64,000 bases of DNA from Acidobacteriota bacterium (GCA_026393755.1 JAPKZO010000029.1:80490-144489); one strand, 5' to 3'. Shown: positions 46,544-56,001, counted from the first letter of the stretch. Numbers and translations: made by a program. Notes: generated by a model not told the origin, from the sequence alone.

Positions 46544-47542
46544 ATGACACGAAGATTCCTGACAGTGGTCGCGTGCATCGCGGCTGCCGCAGCGTGCGGC
46601 GGCAAGACCCAGTCGCCCGTCTCGCCATCACCGACCGGCGGCCCGGCCGCAGGCTGCGCGCGGACATCGATCGGCCAGACGCCCCTGAACGATCTCGCCG
46701 GCGGCACCTACAAGGGTGAACGAGGCGGTCTCTACCCCGGGGGCACGAACGCACGAACGGGTTCCCACGAGGCCGAAGGGCTGGCCCGGGCCCGGGCCAT
46801 CGTGCCCGTGACGGCCGCGGGCGCGCCGGATGGCCGCGGTCGCTATGCCCTGGTTTCGATCGGGATGTCCAACACGACGATGGAGTTCAGCGCATTCAAG
46901 CAACACGCAGACTCGGACCCCTCGAAAGACCCTCATCTCGCCATCGTCGATGGCGCACAGGGCGGACAGACCGCCGTCCTGTGGTCCTCGCCGGCGTGCT
47001 CGTGCTGGGCCACGCTCGACGCGCGGCTGGCCGCCGCCGGCATCAGCGCAAAGCAGGTGAGCGTGGTCTGGCTCAAGGAAGCCGACGCGAATCCGATGAG
47101 TGGATGGCCGATCTACGCGCAGACACTCAAGAACGAGATGGCGCAGATGTTGAGCCTGCTGGCGGCGCGGTTTCCGAGGCTCCGCATGGTGTACCTGTCC
47201 AGCCGGATTTATGCGGGGTACGCCACCTCGGCGCTCAACCCCGAACCGTACGCGTTCGAGAGCGCGTTCTCCGTTCGATGGCTGATCGAAGATCAGATGC
47301 AGGGCGGCGGCGGACTGGCCTATGGGCCGGGCGACAACACCATCCCGTGGCTGGGGTGGGGGCCGTACCTCTGGGCGGATGGAATCACACCGCGCAGCGA
47401 CGGCCTCTCGTGGACCTGTTCGGACCTCTCGTCGAGCGATGGTACGCACCCGAGCGCATCAGGCCAGCAGAAAGTGGCGCAGATGCTGCTCACGTTCTTT
47501 CAGACCGACTTGACAGCGCGCGCGTGGTATCTCGTGCGATAA
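46544..47542 (+). CDS. Lipoprotein with SGNH-hydrolase-like features
   Basis: 332 aa. The start at 46544 gives MTRRFLTVVACIAAAAACGG, a signal peptide whose lipobox ends at Cys18 (AAAC). The mature part resembles the SGNH/GDSL esterase fold. SIGMSNTTMEF fits block I with the nucleophile Ser, and SSSDGTHPSASGQQKVAQ fits block V with the DxxH pair. The Asn and Gly blocks are less clear. It may deacetylate or de-esterify a glycan at the outer membrane or cell surface. AGGA lies 4 bases before the ATG and TACTAT (46492-46497) may be a -10. It ends 17 bases before the BshA-like gene, so the two may be cotranscribed. Confidence 0.65.
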   Translation: MTRRFLTVVACIAAAAACGGKTQSPVSPSPTGGPAAGCARTSIGQTPLNDLAGGTYKGERGGLYPGGTNARTGSHEAEGLARARAIVPVTAAGAPDGRGRYALVSIGMSNTTMEFSAFKQHADSDPSKDPHLAIVDGAQGGQTAVLWSSPACSCWATLDARLAAAGISAKQVSVVWLKEADANPMSGWPIYAQTLKNEMAQMLSLLAARFPRLRMVYLSSRIYAGYATSALNPEPYAFESAFSVRWLIEDQMQGGGGLAYGPGDNTIPWLGWGPYLWADGITPRSDGLSWTCSDLSSSDGTHPSASGQQKVAQMLLTFFQTDLTARAWYLVR

Positions 47543-47559
47543 AGGCTGCTGAGGCACCC

Positions 47560-48693
47560 ATGAGAATCGGCATCATCTGTTACGCGTCGGTCGGCGGCAG
47601 TGGTGTCGTCGCCACCGAACTCGGCCACGCCCTTGCGACCATCGGCCACGAAGTGCACCTGGTCAGCAGCGAAAAGCCGTTCCGCTGGCGGCCGGACGTG
47701 CCGGGCCTCTCGTTCGAGCGTGTCGAGGTGCCGAGTTATCCGCTGTTCCACGAACCGCAGTACCTCCTCGCGCTCACGAACACACTGGTCCGCGTCTCGC
47801 GCGAACGAAATCTCGACATCCTGCACGCGCACTACGCGGTGCCGCACGCGACGGCGGCGTATCTGGCGCATCAGGTGGCACAAGCGGAGATGGGATCCAA
47901 GGCGCCGCGCACGGTCACGACGCTGCACGGCACGGACATTACACTGGTTGGCAGCGATCCATCGTTTGCCAGCGTCGTCGCGTTCTCAATCGAACAGTCG
48001 CACGGCGTGACCGCGGTGTCCGAGAGCCTGAGGCAGGACACGATTCGCACGCTCGGCATCAAACAGGACATTCGCGTCATCCCCAACTTCCTCGATTGCC
48101 AGCTCTACCGCATGACGCCGAATCCGGAATTGCGCGCGAGTCTGCTGAAGAACGCCAGTGCCGTGGTGATGCATGTCTCGAACTTCCGCCCGGTCAAACG
48201 CGTCGACCGAGTGCTGGACGTGTTCGTCCGAATCCGTGAGTGCGTGAACGCCCGCCTCATAATGGTCGGCAACGGTCCCGATCGCGCCGAACTCGAACGG
48301 TCGATCGAGAACCAGGGACTCTCCGAGGTGGTCGAGTTTCTGGGCGAACGGCACGATCTGGTCTCACTGCTGTCTGCGGCGGATCTCTTCCTGCTGCCGT
48401 CGGCCCAGGAGAGCTTCGGCATGGCCGCCATGGAGGCGATGGCGTGCCGGACGCCTGTCGTCGCCTCACGCGTGGGCGGCGTCCCCGAAGTGATCGAGGA
48501 CGGCGTCACCGGCTTCCTGTGTGACGCTGACGACACGGAGGGGATGGCGGAACGGGCCGTCGCGCTTCTGACCGACCCTGCGCTGCACGAACGTATCGGC
48601 GTCGCCGGCTCGATTGTCGTCCACACGAAGTTCTGCGAAGCCGCGATCGTCCCGGAGTACGAGGCGTTCTATCGCGAGGTGCTCGAGCGCTGA
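47560..48693 (+). CDS. bshA: BshA-like GT4 glycosyltransferase (N-acetyl-alpha-D-glucosaminyl L-malate synthase)
   Basis: 377 aa retaining GT-B transferase. It closely follows Bacillus BshA: MRIGIICYASVGGSGVVATELGHALA at the N terminus, HAHYAVPHATAAYLA, TTLHGTDITLVGSDPS, SVAFSIEQSHGVTAVSESL-like region and the UDP-sugar motif LPSAQESFGMAAMEAMA. BshA makes the first intermediate of bacillithiol from UDP-GlcNAc and L-malate. BshB and BshC are not in the window; the next gene is a different kind of amidohydrolase. GAGG lies 5 bases before the ATG. The frame open upstream is a shadow of the lipoprotein gene. Confidence 0.85.
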   Translation: MRIGIICYASVGGSGVVATELGHALATIGHEVHLVSSEKPFRWRPDVPGLSFERVEVPSYPLFHEPQYLLALTNTLVRVSRERNLDILHAHYAVPHATAAYLAHQVAQAEMGSKAPRTVTTLHGTDITLVGSDPSFASVVAFSIEQSHGVTAVSESLRQDTIRTLGIKQDIRVIPNFLDCQLYRMTPNPELRASLLKNASAVVMHVSNFRPVKRVDRVLDVFVRIRECVNARLIMVGNGPDRAELERSIENQGLSEVVEFLGERHDLVSLLSAADLFLLPSAQESFGMAAMEAMACRTPVVASRVGGVPEVIEDGVTGFLCDADDTEGMAERAVALLTDPALHERIGVAGSIVVHTKFCEAAIVPEYEAFYREVLER

Positions 48694-48893
48694 GTCGGGA
48701 CACCAGGTCAGTTCCTGCAGAATGGCCGCACGGGCAAGATTTTCAAGGCCGAGTTGCGCGAGCCGTTCTGGAAGGGCCAGCACAAGCGCGCGCACGAGAG
48801 AGCGAGGACAATGCCGATCGGCGCCGGACGAGGCGCGATACAATGCCGTCGCGCGCGTGGGTGGGAGCCACGCCCGCTGCCAGGAGGAGACGC

Positions 48894-50597
48894 ATGTCCG
48901 AGGGCCTCGCCGATCGCGGCCGTAGACGCCTGCTCGAACTCGCCGGCACCGCCGCCGCCGCCTGCGCGCTGCGGCCCGTTTCGGTGCTTGCTCTGTCGCC
49001 GTTCGACCTGATCCTGCGGGGAGGCCAGGTGCTCGACGGCACGGGATTGCCGGCGTTTCAGGCCGATATCGGCATTGTCGGCCAGCGGATTGCCGCCATC
49101 GGCGCCATCTCGCCCGACCAGGGGCGGCGCGTGATCGATGTGACCGGGTTGCACGTGTGCCCGGGCTTCATCGACATCCACACACATTCGGACGGCGACA
49201 TCTTCGTCTATCCGACTGCCGACAGCCGGATCCGGCAGGGCATCACCACCGAGTTGACCGGCAACTGTGGCGGATCGGCTGCGCCGCTTGGCGGAAAGGA
49301 CGTGGAAGAGGATCGGCAGTCCTACCGCCAGCAGGGCATCAACGCCACATGGTCGGGCGTGGGGTCGTACCTGGACGCGCTCGACAAGGCAGGGGTATCC
49401 GTCAACCACGCACTGCTGGTCGGCCAGGGCACGCTCCGCACCAACGCGATTGGCAACATCGACAGGAAGTTGTCGGCCGACGAACTGGCCGCGGTCATCC
49501 GCGCGGTCGAGGAAGCGATGGAGCAGGGCGCGTTCGGGCTGTCGACCGGCCTCGAATACACGCCCGGACGCTACACGCCGACCGACGAGATCGTGGCGAT
49601 GGCGCGGGTCGTCGGACGCATGGGCGGGATGTACGCCTCCCACATCAGAAACGAGCAGGCCGCGCTGCTCGAAGCCGTTGACGAAGCGATTGTCATCGGT
49701 CGCGAAAGCGGGGCCAGGGTGCAGGTGTCGCACCTCAAGGCCTCGGGCCGCGTGAACTGGAGCAAGCAGCAGGGCGCGCTCGATCTGATCGCCTCGGCGC
49801 GGCGGGACGGCGTCAATGTGCTGGCTGATGCCTACCCGTACACGGCGTATTCGACCACGCTGACGATTGTGCTCTCGGCCGAGGCGCGCGAAGGAGGGAC
49901 CAGCGACCTGATGGCCCGCCTGAAGGATCCCGTCTGGCGTGTGCGCATGCAGCGCGAGGTCGAAGAACTGATGGCCCAGGAGTTGGGCGACTACGCGCTT
50001 ATTGTCATCGCCCGCGTGAAGTCGACCGCCAACCGCGCGCTCATCGGGAAGAACATGGCCGAGATCGCCGCCGCCTGGGGCATCAAGCCTGTCGAGGCCG
50101 TGCTGCGGCTGATCGAAGAAGAGGAAGGGTCGGTGTCGATCATCGGCCACGGCATGAGCGAAGACAACGTGGAACTGGTGCTGGGCCATCCGCTCGTCAT
50201 GGTGGGATCGGACGGATCGTCGATGGCCCCGGTGGGACGCGCGGCCGAAGCCCGACCGCACCCGCGGTCGTACGGCGCATTCGCGCGTGTGCTCGCCTAC
50301 TACGTTCGCGAACGGCACACGCTGTCGCTCGCGCAGGCCGTGCGCAAGATGACCAGCATGCCGGCCGATCAGATTGGCCTGGTCGATCGCGGCCGTGTTG
50401 CCCGCGGGAAGCAGGCGGACCTCGTCGTGTTCGATCCCGCGACGGTGAAGGACGAAGCCACCTTCGAGCGGCCGCAGCAGTACGCGACCGGCATTCCCCA
50501 CGTGATCGTCAACGGCACCCTCGTCGTCGAGAACAACCGCCACACTGGCGCCAAGCCAGGGCGCGCCATTCGCCGCGGATCGGTCGGCCAGCCATGA
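48894..50597 (+). CDS. N-acyl-D-amino-acid deacylase / D-aminoacylase (exported amidohydrolase)
   Basis: 567 aa amidohydrolase-superfamily enzyme. Metal-site motifs are GFIDIHTHSDGD (HxH), the D-aminoacylase cysteine TGNCGGS, the ligand His in VSHLKASG and the catalytic Asp in GSDGSSMAP, with ARPHPRSYGAF. The C terminus has the small beta-sandwich (GRVARGKQADLVVFD). The N terminus (residues 8-32, with three arginines and a hydrophobic Ala-rich stretch) looks like a Tat-type signal. The ATG at 48894 follows AGGAGG by 6 bases; the frame extends upstream through a likely leader with TACAAT (48837-48842). It may cleave N-acyl-D-amino acids from peptidoglycan or peptides. Confidence 0.88.
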   Translation: MSEGLADRGRRRLLELAGTAAAACALRPVSVLALSPFDLILRGGQVLDGTGLPAFQADIGIVGQRIAAIGAISPDQGRRVIDVTGLHVCPGFIDIHTHSDGDIFVYPTADSRIRQGITTELTGNCGGSAAPLGGKDVEEDRQSYRQQGINATWSGVGSYLDALDKAGVSVNHALLVGQGTLRTNAIGNIDRKLSADELAAVIRAVEEAMEQGAFGLSTGLEYTPGRYTPTDEIVAMARVVGRMGGMYASHIRNEQAALLEAVDEAIVIGRESGARVQVSHLKASGRVNWSKQQGALDLIASARRDGVNVLADAYPYTAYSTTLTIVLSAEAREGGTSDLMARLKDPVWRVRMQREVEELMAQELGDYALIVIARVKSTANRALIGKNMAEIAAAWGIKPVEAVLRLIEEEEGSVSIIGHGMSEDNVELVLGHPLVMVGSDGSSMAPVGRAAEARPHPRSYGAFARVLAYYVRERHTLSLAQAVRKMTSMPADQIGLVDRGRVARGKQADLVVFDPATVKDEATFERPQQYATGIPHVIVNGTLVVENNRHTGAKPGRAIRRGSVGQP

Positions 50598-50700
50598 ACG
50601 GCGGCTGCTGTTTTCGTCAGGCTGCAGTATCGAGGCTCGCGAGACGCGTCGGTTGTCTGCGCGTGTGTCGAGTCGACGAGGCGATTTGATGGGAGGGTCT

Positions 50701-51756
50701 ATGGATGCACAGGATGTCGTGTTGGCCGTGGTTGGTTTCGCAGCCCTGACCGCGATCCTGATCTTCGTCATTTACCGGCGGAAGCAATCGAGCTGGACCG
50801 GAGAGGTGATCGATAAGGACCATGGGGTTTCCATGAAGCCAGTGACTCACACCATCGCGTTCTTCGTCCTTCTCGTCGCGGTTGCGGGCAGCTCGGTCGG
50901 ACTCACGTCGCAGGGCGCCAAAACTCCAGCCCCGAAGTTCGACGGGAACGTCGCCGACATCGTTTGGGGCGGTCGCATCGAATCGGTGACCGGCGTCGCA
51001 CCGCCCGATCTCGGACCCGCCAATTCGCTGATTACCGAGAACGACGCGTGGTTCCGGACGGTGGGCGCACCGGGCCCCAAGGACATCGTCGTGTCCTTCT
51101 TCAAGCGCGAACCGGCGCTGGTGGGTTCGGTCGTCGTGGTGGGTCTCGGCGGCGCTCGAAGCGTTGCCGACGTCGAGATCTGGACGTCGGCCACCAGCGC
51201 GGAGACCGGCTTCATCAAAACGGCAACCGGAACGGTACCGCTCGATCCCAGACCCAACTCGTCGCCCGAGAACACGTTCCGGTTCAACCCGGTCGAGGTG
51301 CGGTATGTGAAGATCCGGCTCATCCGTAACCATGAAGCGCTGGAAAGGAATCGCGGCGACATCCAACTGCGGTGCATACGGGTCATCGAAGCACAGGCAT
51401 CCGGGTATACCCCTTCGCTGACCAGGCATCCCGAAATCGCGGCACCCGTTTTCGTCGCCGAAGGCGCGGCCGCGGCAAGCGGGCAGCCGGTGCCACCGAT
51501 GGGTTGCAGTCCGACAGCGATGCCGATGCAGCCAGGCACGGGCGAGAGCCGAAAGGTCATCCTGGTCGTCGGCAACTACCTCGCCACCGTCGGGGCCTGG
51601 TTGCCAGCGGCGATCACGGCGAAGCGGTTGCCCGCGAAATACACGTCGAGCCGCGAGGAATTGGGCATCTTCGGCCGGGTCGAAACCACGGTCCTGGCGG
51701 CCAAGCACCTGCAACCGTGGATGCTTGCCGATCACGACACGGTGGTCATGGAGTAG
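50701..51756 (+). CDS. Unknown exported protein with discoidin-like region
   Basis: 351 aa, not recognised. The first helix (about residues 6-28, VVLAVVGFAALTAILIFVIYRRK) is followed by a second hydrophobic segment (about 48-68, TIAFFVLLVAVAGSSVG), then by soluble beta-rich sequence. Residues about 130-225 (VADVEIWTSATSAETGF...VRYVKIRLIRNHEALERN) look like an F5/8 type C/discoidin carbohydrate-binding sandwich. GGGAGGG lies just before the ATG at 50701. An ATG at 50833 directly before the second hydrophobic segment is an alternative start that would give a plain signal peptide. It heads a group of four exported or membrane genes on the same strand. Confidence 0.55.
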   Translation: MDAQDVVLAVVGFAALTAILIFVIYRRKQSSWTGEVIDKDHGVSMKPVTHTIAFFVLLVAVAGSSVGLTSQGAKTPAPKFDGNVADIVWGGRIESVTGVAPPDLGPANSLITENDAWFRTVGAPGPKDIVVSFFKREPALVGSVVVVGLGGARSVADVEIWTSATSAETGFIKTATGTVPLDPRPNSSPENTFRFNPVEVRYVKIRLIRNHEALERNRGDIQLRCIRVIEAQASGYTPSLTRHPEIAAPVFVAEGAAAASGQPVPPMGCSPTAMPMQPGTGESRKVILVVGNYLATVGAWLPAAITAKRLPAKYTSSREELGIFGRVETTVLAAKHLQPWMLADHDTVVME

Positions 51757-51943
51757 CCGCCTTCGCCTTCTTCGCCTCGACGCACCGCGGCAGCACTGGT
51801 CGAGGTCGCGACGGCAGTCGCAGGGAAGCGATAGGCCGTGAGACGGGCATCGGGTGGCGACAGCAAAGTCGCGTAGCGGCCGATGGAACGGGCGTCGAGT
51901 CGGGGTTCGTCCCTGCCCGGCGCGAGGGATCGAGGAGCCAGCC

Positions 51944-54900
51944 ATGGAAGACACGCCGAGAACTGGAGTCAGCGTCGAACAGCCATCATCCCCGCGGCGG
52001 CCTGCCGCAATCGGATTGGCGCTCCTGGCGATCGCGGTACAGGTCGCGCTCGTAGACGCCGCCATTGAGACGTTCCGCGGCGGTTCACCCATTCGCTGGT
52101 GGGTCGCGCTGCCCGTGATCGTGTTCGTGGCGCTGAGCGCCTGGCTCTGGAGGCCGGGTGGCTCGGCGGCCAGGCGATGGGGCTGGTCCGGCGCGGCCCC
52201 GTGGTCGATTGGTGGACTGCTGGTGCTGCTGGCCGTGACCGCGTGGCTGCCGGAGGGGCAGGTCAACGGCGTGCGGATGGCGCTACAGCCGACGTCCACG
52301 GTGCTGACGGCAGCGATCGCGCTGGCCGTGATGCTCGCGGCGTATGTGCTCGCGCGCGGGCTCGACTTCCTCCCCAATACCGCAGCGCTTGTCGCTCGCG
52401 GCGTCGCAATCCTCCTGGCGATTTACGCGCTGGCGGCTCTGGGCGTGGCCATCAGGGACCATGCGACCTTCGCATCGCTGTTCCAGGGCGGAGCGGTCTG
52501 GCAGAGACTGCCGCGCTGGCTGCAGGGGACATTCCTCGGCGCACTCGGCCTGTTGCCGCTCGCGATCCTCGCGCAGATCGCGCGATTCGCCGAAACACTG
52601 CGCCGCAAGGCGCCGGTGCGCCTGCTCGTCCACCAGACGACGGCGCTCGTGATGGCCCTGGTGATGGCGGCCTCTGGGCTCGTCGTGCCAGGAATGAGGG
52701 CGACGACAACGGGCGCGGCGACGACAACGGGCGCGGCGACGGCAACGGGCACGGCGACCATGACCAAGTCGGCTGGCGGGCCGCCACCGATGATCGGTCC
52801 CGCCACCGCCGCCGAGTTCGAGCGGTCAGGCAAGGAGCTGTTCGGCCAGAAGGACCCCGTCGCCGTTGGCGAAGAGTTCGTCCGCGCGGCCGAACGCGAG
52901 CTGAGCCGGCCCGGCGTCGATCCTTCCGACGTTGGCGCTCGTGCAGTCGCGCTCGGCCGCGACACCGCAAAGATCTTCGAGTTCCTCCGCGACCAGGTCG
53001 CCCTCGAGCCGTACACCGGCGTCCTTCGCGGCGCGCGGGGGACACTCGCCGCCGCGGCCGGGAACGCGCTCGACCGCGCCCTGCTGGCGCAGGCGCTGCT
53101 CGATGCCAGCGGCGTCGAATCCCGGGTCGTGGCGGGCAAGCTCACCAGCGCCCAGGCCGACGGCCTGCTGGCCCGCTACCTCACGGCCGGGCCCGCCGGG
53201 AGCATCCTCAGCGGCAGCAACGGCAAGCCATCGGCCGCGTCGCTCGACGCCGCCGCGCGCGACGTCGCCGCCAAGGCGGGGGTGCCGCCCGAAGCAGTCG
53301 CCGCGGCCCTGCGCCGCTCGGGGCAGCGTTCCGAGGCCTTCTGGTGGAAGGCCGACGAGCAGCGGGCCGCCAGCCTCGAGTTCCTCACCAGCCAACTGCG
53401 CAAGGGCGGCGTGAGGGCACCGGGAGACGGCCAAGCCGCGCTCACGATGCTCCGCGACCGATTGAAGGAACACTACTGGGTCCAGGCGAAGGGCCCAAGC
53501 GGTGCCTGGACGGAATTCGACCCGAGCTTCCCCGACTCCCGTCCCGGCGCGTCCTTCGCGTCCGACCCGATCGTCCTGCCGAAGATCCCGGCCGACCGCT
53601 TCCACAGGTTCGAACTGCAACTCGTCTACCGGACCCAGTCGGGCAGCAAGCCCAAGCCGGAAGTCCTCATAAAACGAGAACTGGCGTCCGCCGACGCCCT
53701 GTTCGTGCCCCTGGAGCTTCGAATCCAGCCGGGCGAAGCGATCGCCGACAGCAAGGCTCTGCGGGCGATGGATGCACGCCAGCGAGCCGACACGCTCCGG
53801 AAGATCAAGCGGTTCCAAGTCCTGCTACGCGCGGGAGCCAGCGTGTCTGGAGGGCGTGGATTCGACCTCGAGGGCCACACGTTCGACGCATCGGCGGGGC
53901 CGTCGAGCGGATCCGCGCAGGGCCTGATGGGCGGCATGCTCGGGTTCGGCGCCGAGCCCGAACCGGCCAGTTTCCTCGACCTCCAGATCGTTGTCCGCTT
54001 GAGCGGGCCCGGCCGCGTGACGATGACGCAGACACGCACGATCGTTCGCGCGGCCGATACCAAGTCGCCGACCTTCGCGCCGCCGATCGGCGAATGGCAG
54101 ATGCTGATCCAGCCCCAATGGATCTCGCCGGACTTGGCGGGCTTCCAGATCCTGAACTACCTGACCGCCCTGACCAAGGGCGTGACCGCCGCGATGAAGG
54201 CCCGGAAGGGCCTGGGGGCAGTCACACTGCCGGCCCCCATCCCGCAGCAACTGCTGCAGTTCGCCCTGCTCCGGCAGAACGCCACGGCGGGCATCCTGGC
54301 CGGGCAGCCTGGCCTGCGGGCGTTCGTCGGCAGTCCGATGCTCACGATCGCGGGCCATCGGCTCGCCGAGCTGCGCCCAGACGAAGGGATCATCGCCGCC
54401 GAGCGCACGATCGACATCGTCGAGAACGCGGCCCGGTTCGTGACGAAGGACCCGCAATCGCAGGCCCCCTTCGATGCGGCCCTCGGCCAGGGCGTCGCCG
54501 ATTGCACACTCGAGCAGCGTCTCCTGGAGGACGCGTTCCCCGAGTCGGCGACAACCTCCGGCTTGACCATCTTCGACCGTGCGAGGCTCGAGGGGCGCCA
54601 GGCGGTGCTGGCCCGTGCACAGGACACCGACGCGCTGCGGGCGGCTGGCCTGGCCGACACGGACATGGAGTGGATCGGCGCCAACGAGTCGCCGCAGGCG
54701 CGCCTTCTCGTCGCGAAGGCGGCGCAGGGCCCGGCGGCCTGGTGGAGCGTCCGGCCGGACGGCACGGCGGTGCTGCGCGTCAGCGGCGGCCAGGGACAGG
54801 CCCTCACGGAACACCAGCAACTGGTGACCGTGAAGGTCCTGGCCTTCCTCATCTGCGCGGTGGAAAGTATCGGCGCCGTCCACGAGTTCGACACAATAGC

Positions 54901-55054
54901 GAGCAAGGTCAAGCTGGTGTGGTGCGCCATGGCGACCGGAGTGAGCGCCGGAGTGCTATCACTGGGTATGCACGCGGCATCGTGGGTCCTCCTTGCCTTG
55001 GAAGGCGTGGTGCTACTCGCATCGCAGGCCGCCGAGACCTACGGTGAAGAGTGA
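51944..55054 (+). CDS. Large membrane protein with degenerate transglutaminase-like domain
   Basis: 1036 aa. The N-terminal 250 residues have about six hydrophobic helices, then a Thr/Ala/Gly linker made of an 18-bp tandem repeat. Residues about 340-530 resemble a transglutaminase-like core: KIFEFLRDQVALEPYTGVLR, GNALDRALLAQALLDASGVESRVVAG, then HYWVQ (His510) and WTEFDPSFPD (Asp526). Where active enzymes have Cys in the GDCxDKA pattern, this protein has Ala375 (GNALDRA), so the thiol nucleophile is missing and catalysis is unlikely. About 500 further residues of unknown type end with a membrane helix pair. GAGGAG precedes the ATG at 51944. The stop overlaps the next gene as GTGA. Confidence 0.65.
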   Translation: MEDTPRTGVSVEQPSSPRRPAAIGLALLAIAVQVALVDAAIETFRGGSPIRWWVALPVIVFVALSAWLWRPGGSAARRWGWSGAAPWSIGGLLVLLAVTAWLPEGQVNGVRMALQPTSTVLTAAIALAVMLAAYVLARGLDFLPNTAALVARGVAILLAIYALAALGVAIRDHATFASLFQGGAVWQRLPRWLQGTFLGALGLLPLAILAQIARFAETLRRKAPVRLLVHQTTALVMALVMAASGLVVPGMRATTTGAATTTGAATATGTATMTKSAGGPPPMIGPATAAEFERSGKELFGQKDPVAVGEEFVRAAERELSRPGVDPSDVGARAVALGRDTAKIFEFLRDQVALEPYTGVLRGARGTLAAAAGNALDRALLAQALLDASGVESRVVAGKLTSAQADGLLARYLTAGPAGSILSGSNGKPSAASLDAAARDVAAKAGVPPEAVAAALRRSGQRSEAFWWKADEQRAASLEFLTSQLRKGGVRAPGDGQAALTMLRDRLKEHYWVQAKGPSGAWTEFDPSFPDSRPGASFASDPIVLPKIPADRFHRFELQLVYRTQSGSKPKPEVLIKRELASADALFVPLELRIQPGEAIADSKALRAMDARQRADTLRKIKRFQVLLRAGASVSGGRGFDLEGHTFDASAGPSSGSAQGLMGGMLGFGAEPEPASFLDLQIVVRLSGPGRVTMTQTRTIVRAADTKSPTFAPPIGEWQMLIQPQWISPDLAGFQILNYLTALTKGVTAAMKARKGLGAVTLPAPIPQQLLQFALLRQNATAGILAGQPGLRAFVGSPMLTIAGHRLAELRPDEGIIAAERTIDIVENAARFVTKDPQSQAPFDAALGQGVADCTLEQRLLEDAFPESATTSGLTIFDRARLEGRQAVLARAQDTDALRAAGLADTDMEWIGANESPQARLLVAKAAQGPAAWWSVRPDGTAVLRVSGGQGQALTEHQQLVTVKVLAFLICAVESIGAVHEFDTIASKVKLVWCAMATGVSAGVLSLGMHAASWVLLALEGVVLLASQAAETYGEE
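52703..52756. repeat. 18-bp tandem repeat, three units
   Basis: Units ACGACAACGGGCGCGGCG at 52703, 52721 and 52739, the last with two changes. They encode a six-residue Thr/Gly/Ala linker (TTTGAA-like) between the membrane part and the soluble part of the large protein. Length variation would keep the frame. Confidence 0.75.
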
Positions 55055-56001
55055 GAGTGAGGACGCACCCGAGTACCCACCGGGCCTGCCGAACCGCCGC
55101 GCATCTGGTCCTGTCCGGCGTGCTCGCGGCGGGCGTGGCCTGCGGCCGAGGGGATGTCGTGCTCCTTCTCACCGCCGACGCCGACGGCACTATCCGCGCG
55201 TGCGCGAGCTGCTCCGCGGGTGGCGGCCTCGGCGACATCTCGAGGAGGGCGACTGCCATCGCCGACCTCCGGCGCGCGAGTCACTCGCTGCTGCTGGTCG
55301 ACGCCGGCAACGCCCTGATAGGAGTCGACAGTCTGGGTTCCAGCGGCAGGGTGATCGTCGCCGCGTACAACGCCATGGGCTACGATGCGCTCAACCTGTC
55401 GTATCGCGACTTTCGCCTCGGGAAGGCTCAGACACTCGCGGCGCTCAAGAATGCGACTTTTGCGGTGCTCTCGGCGACCTTGATCGACGATGCCTCAGGT
55501 CGGTTGCTGGCCAAGCCCTTCGTCGTCGTTTCCCGCGGCGGCCGGCGCATCGCCATCGTCGGAGCCACGGAGGTCCCCACCGGCGTGGCGGACTTGCCGC
55601 ACATCAGGTCGCAACTGGCGGGCGTACGGGTGCGACCGCTGCTTGAAGCGCTGGCCGAGTGGCTGCCGCGTGCGAAGTCGGAGTCCGACCAGATCGTCCT
55701 TCTCTATCACGGCACCGCGGCCGGTCTCGATGCGATTCGCCAGCGACACCCAGGCCAGTTCGCCGCGATTCTCGTGGGCGGCCTCCGGCCCGATGATCTT
55801 CCCGCGCGTCTCATGCCACCGCTGGTCGGCACGAGCGAGCACGGCAAGCAGATCGCTGAGATCACGTTGGCGGCTGACGGGAGAGCCGCGGTGTCGCAGA
55901 TCGATATCGGCGCTGCGTTCGCCCCTGACCAGGGCATCCAGGATCTGGTCAGGTCGTTCCTGCCAGAACCCGCAGGCGAGCGCAAAGAGGCCCGCAGATG
56001 A
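55051..56001 (+). CDS. UshA-like (5'-nucleotidase/metallophosphoesterase-fold) exported protein with degenerate metal motifs
   Basis: 316 aa. Signal-like N terminus (about residues 16-31, ending GVACG, a poor lipobox). The sequence order follows UDP-sugar hydrolase/5'-nucleotidase N-terminal domains, with a CxxC insertion (CASCSAGGGLGDISRRATAI) as in UshA-like selenoprotein relatives. LLLVDAGNALIG stands where LDxGD is usual, AYNAMGYDALNLSYRDFRLG where GNHEFDYG is usual, and TSEHGKQIAEITL near the end. The DxH, GD and GNHE metal positions are mostly changed (DAD, GN, LSYRD), so activity is doubtful. Starts with GTG at 55051, overlapping the upstream stop (GTGA), so it is coupled to the transglutaminase-like gene. 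Confidence 0.55.
   Translation: MRVRTHPSTHRACRTAAHLVLSGVLAAGVACGRGDVVLLLTADADGTIRACASCSAGGGLGDISRRATAIADLRRASHSLLLVDAGNALIGVDSLGSSGRVIVAAYNAMGYDALNLSYRDFRLGKAQTLAALKNATFAVLSATLIDDASGRLLAKPFVVVSRGGRRIAIVGATEVPTGVADLPHIRSQLAGVRVRPLLEALAEWLPRAKSESDQIVLLYHGTAAGLDAIRQRHPGQFAAILVGGLRPDDLPARLMPPLVGTSEHGKQIAEITLAADGRAAVSQIDIGAAFAPDQGIQDLVRSFLPEPAGERKEARR

Noticed and set aside
44698-46707. 669-codon minus-strand frame
   Set aside because: Antisense to recD2, without domain or start signal.
48694-48893. Coding-like stretch before the D-aminoacylase gene
   Set aside because: A short frame gives plausible residues, but it has no start signal or recognised family; treated as leader sequence.
48708-50771. 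687-codon minus-strand frame
   Set aside because: Antisense to the D-aminoacylase gene; shadow.
52099-55047. 982-codon open frame overlapping the transglutaminase-like gene
   Set aside because: Arg/Gly/Pro-rich composition typical of an alternative frame in GC-rich DNA; the 51944 frame has signal helices, a domain match and a ribosome site.
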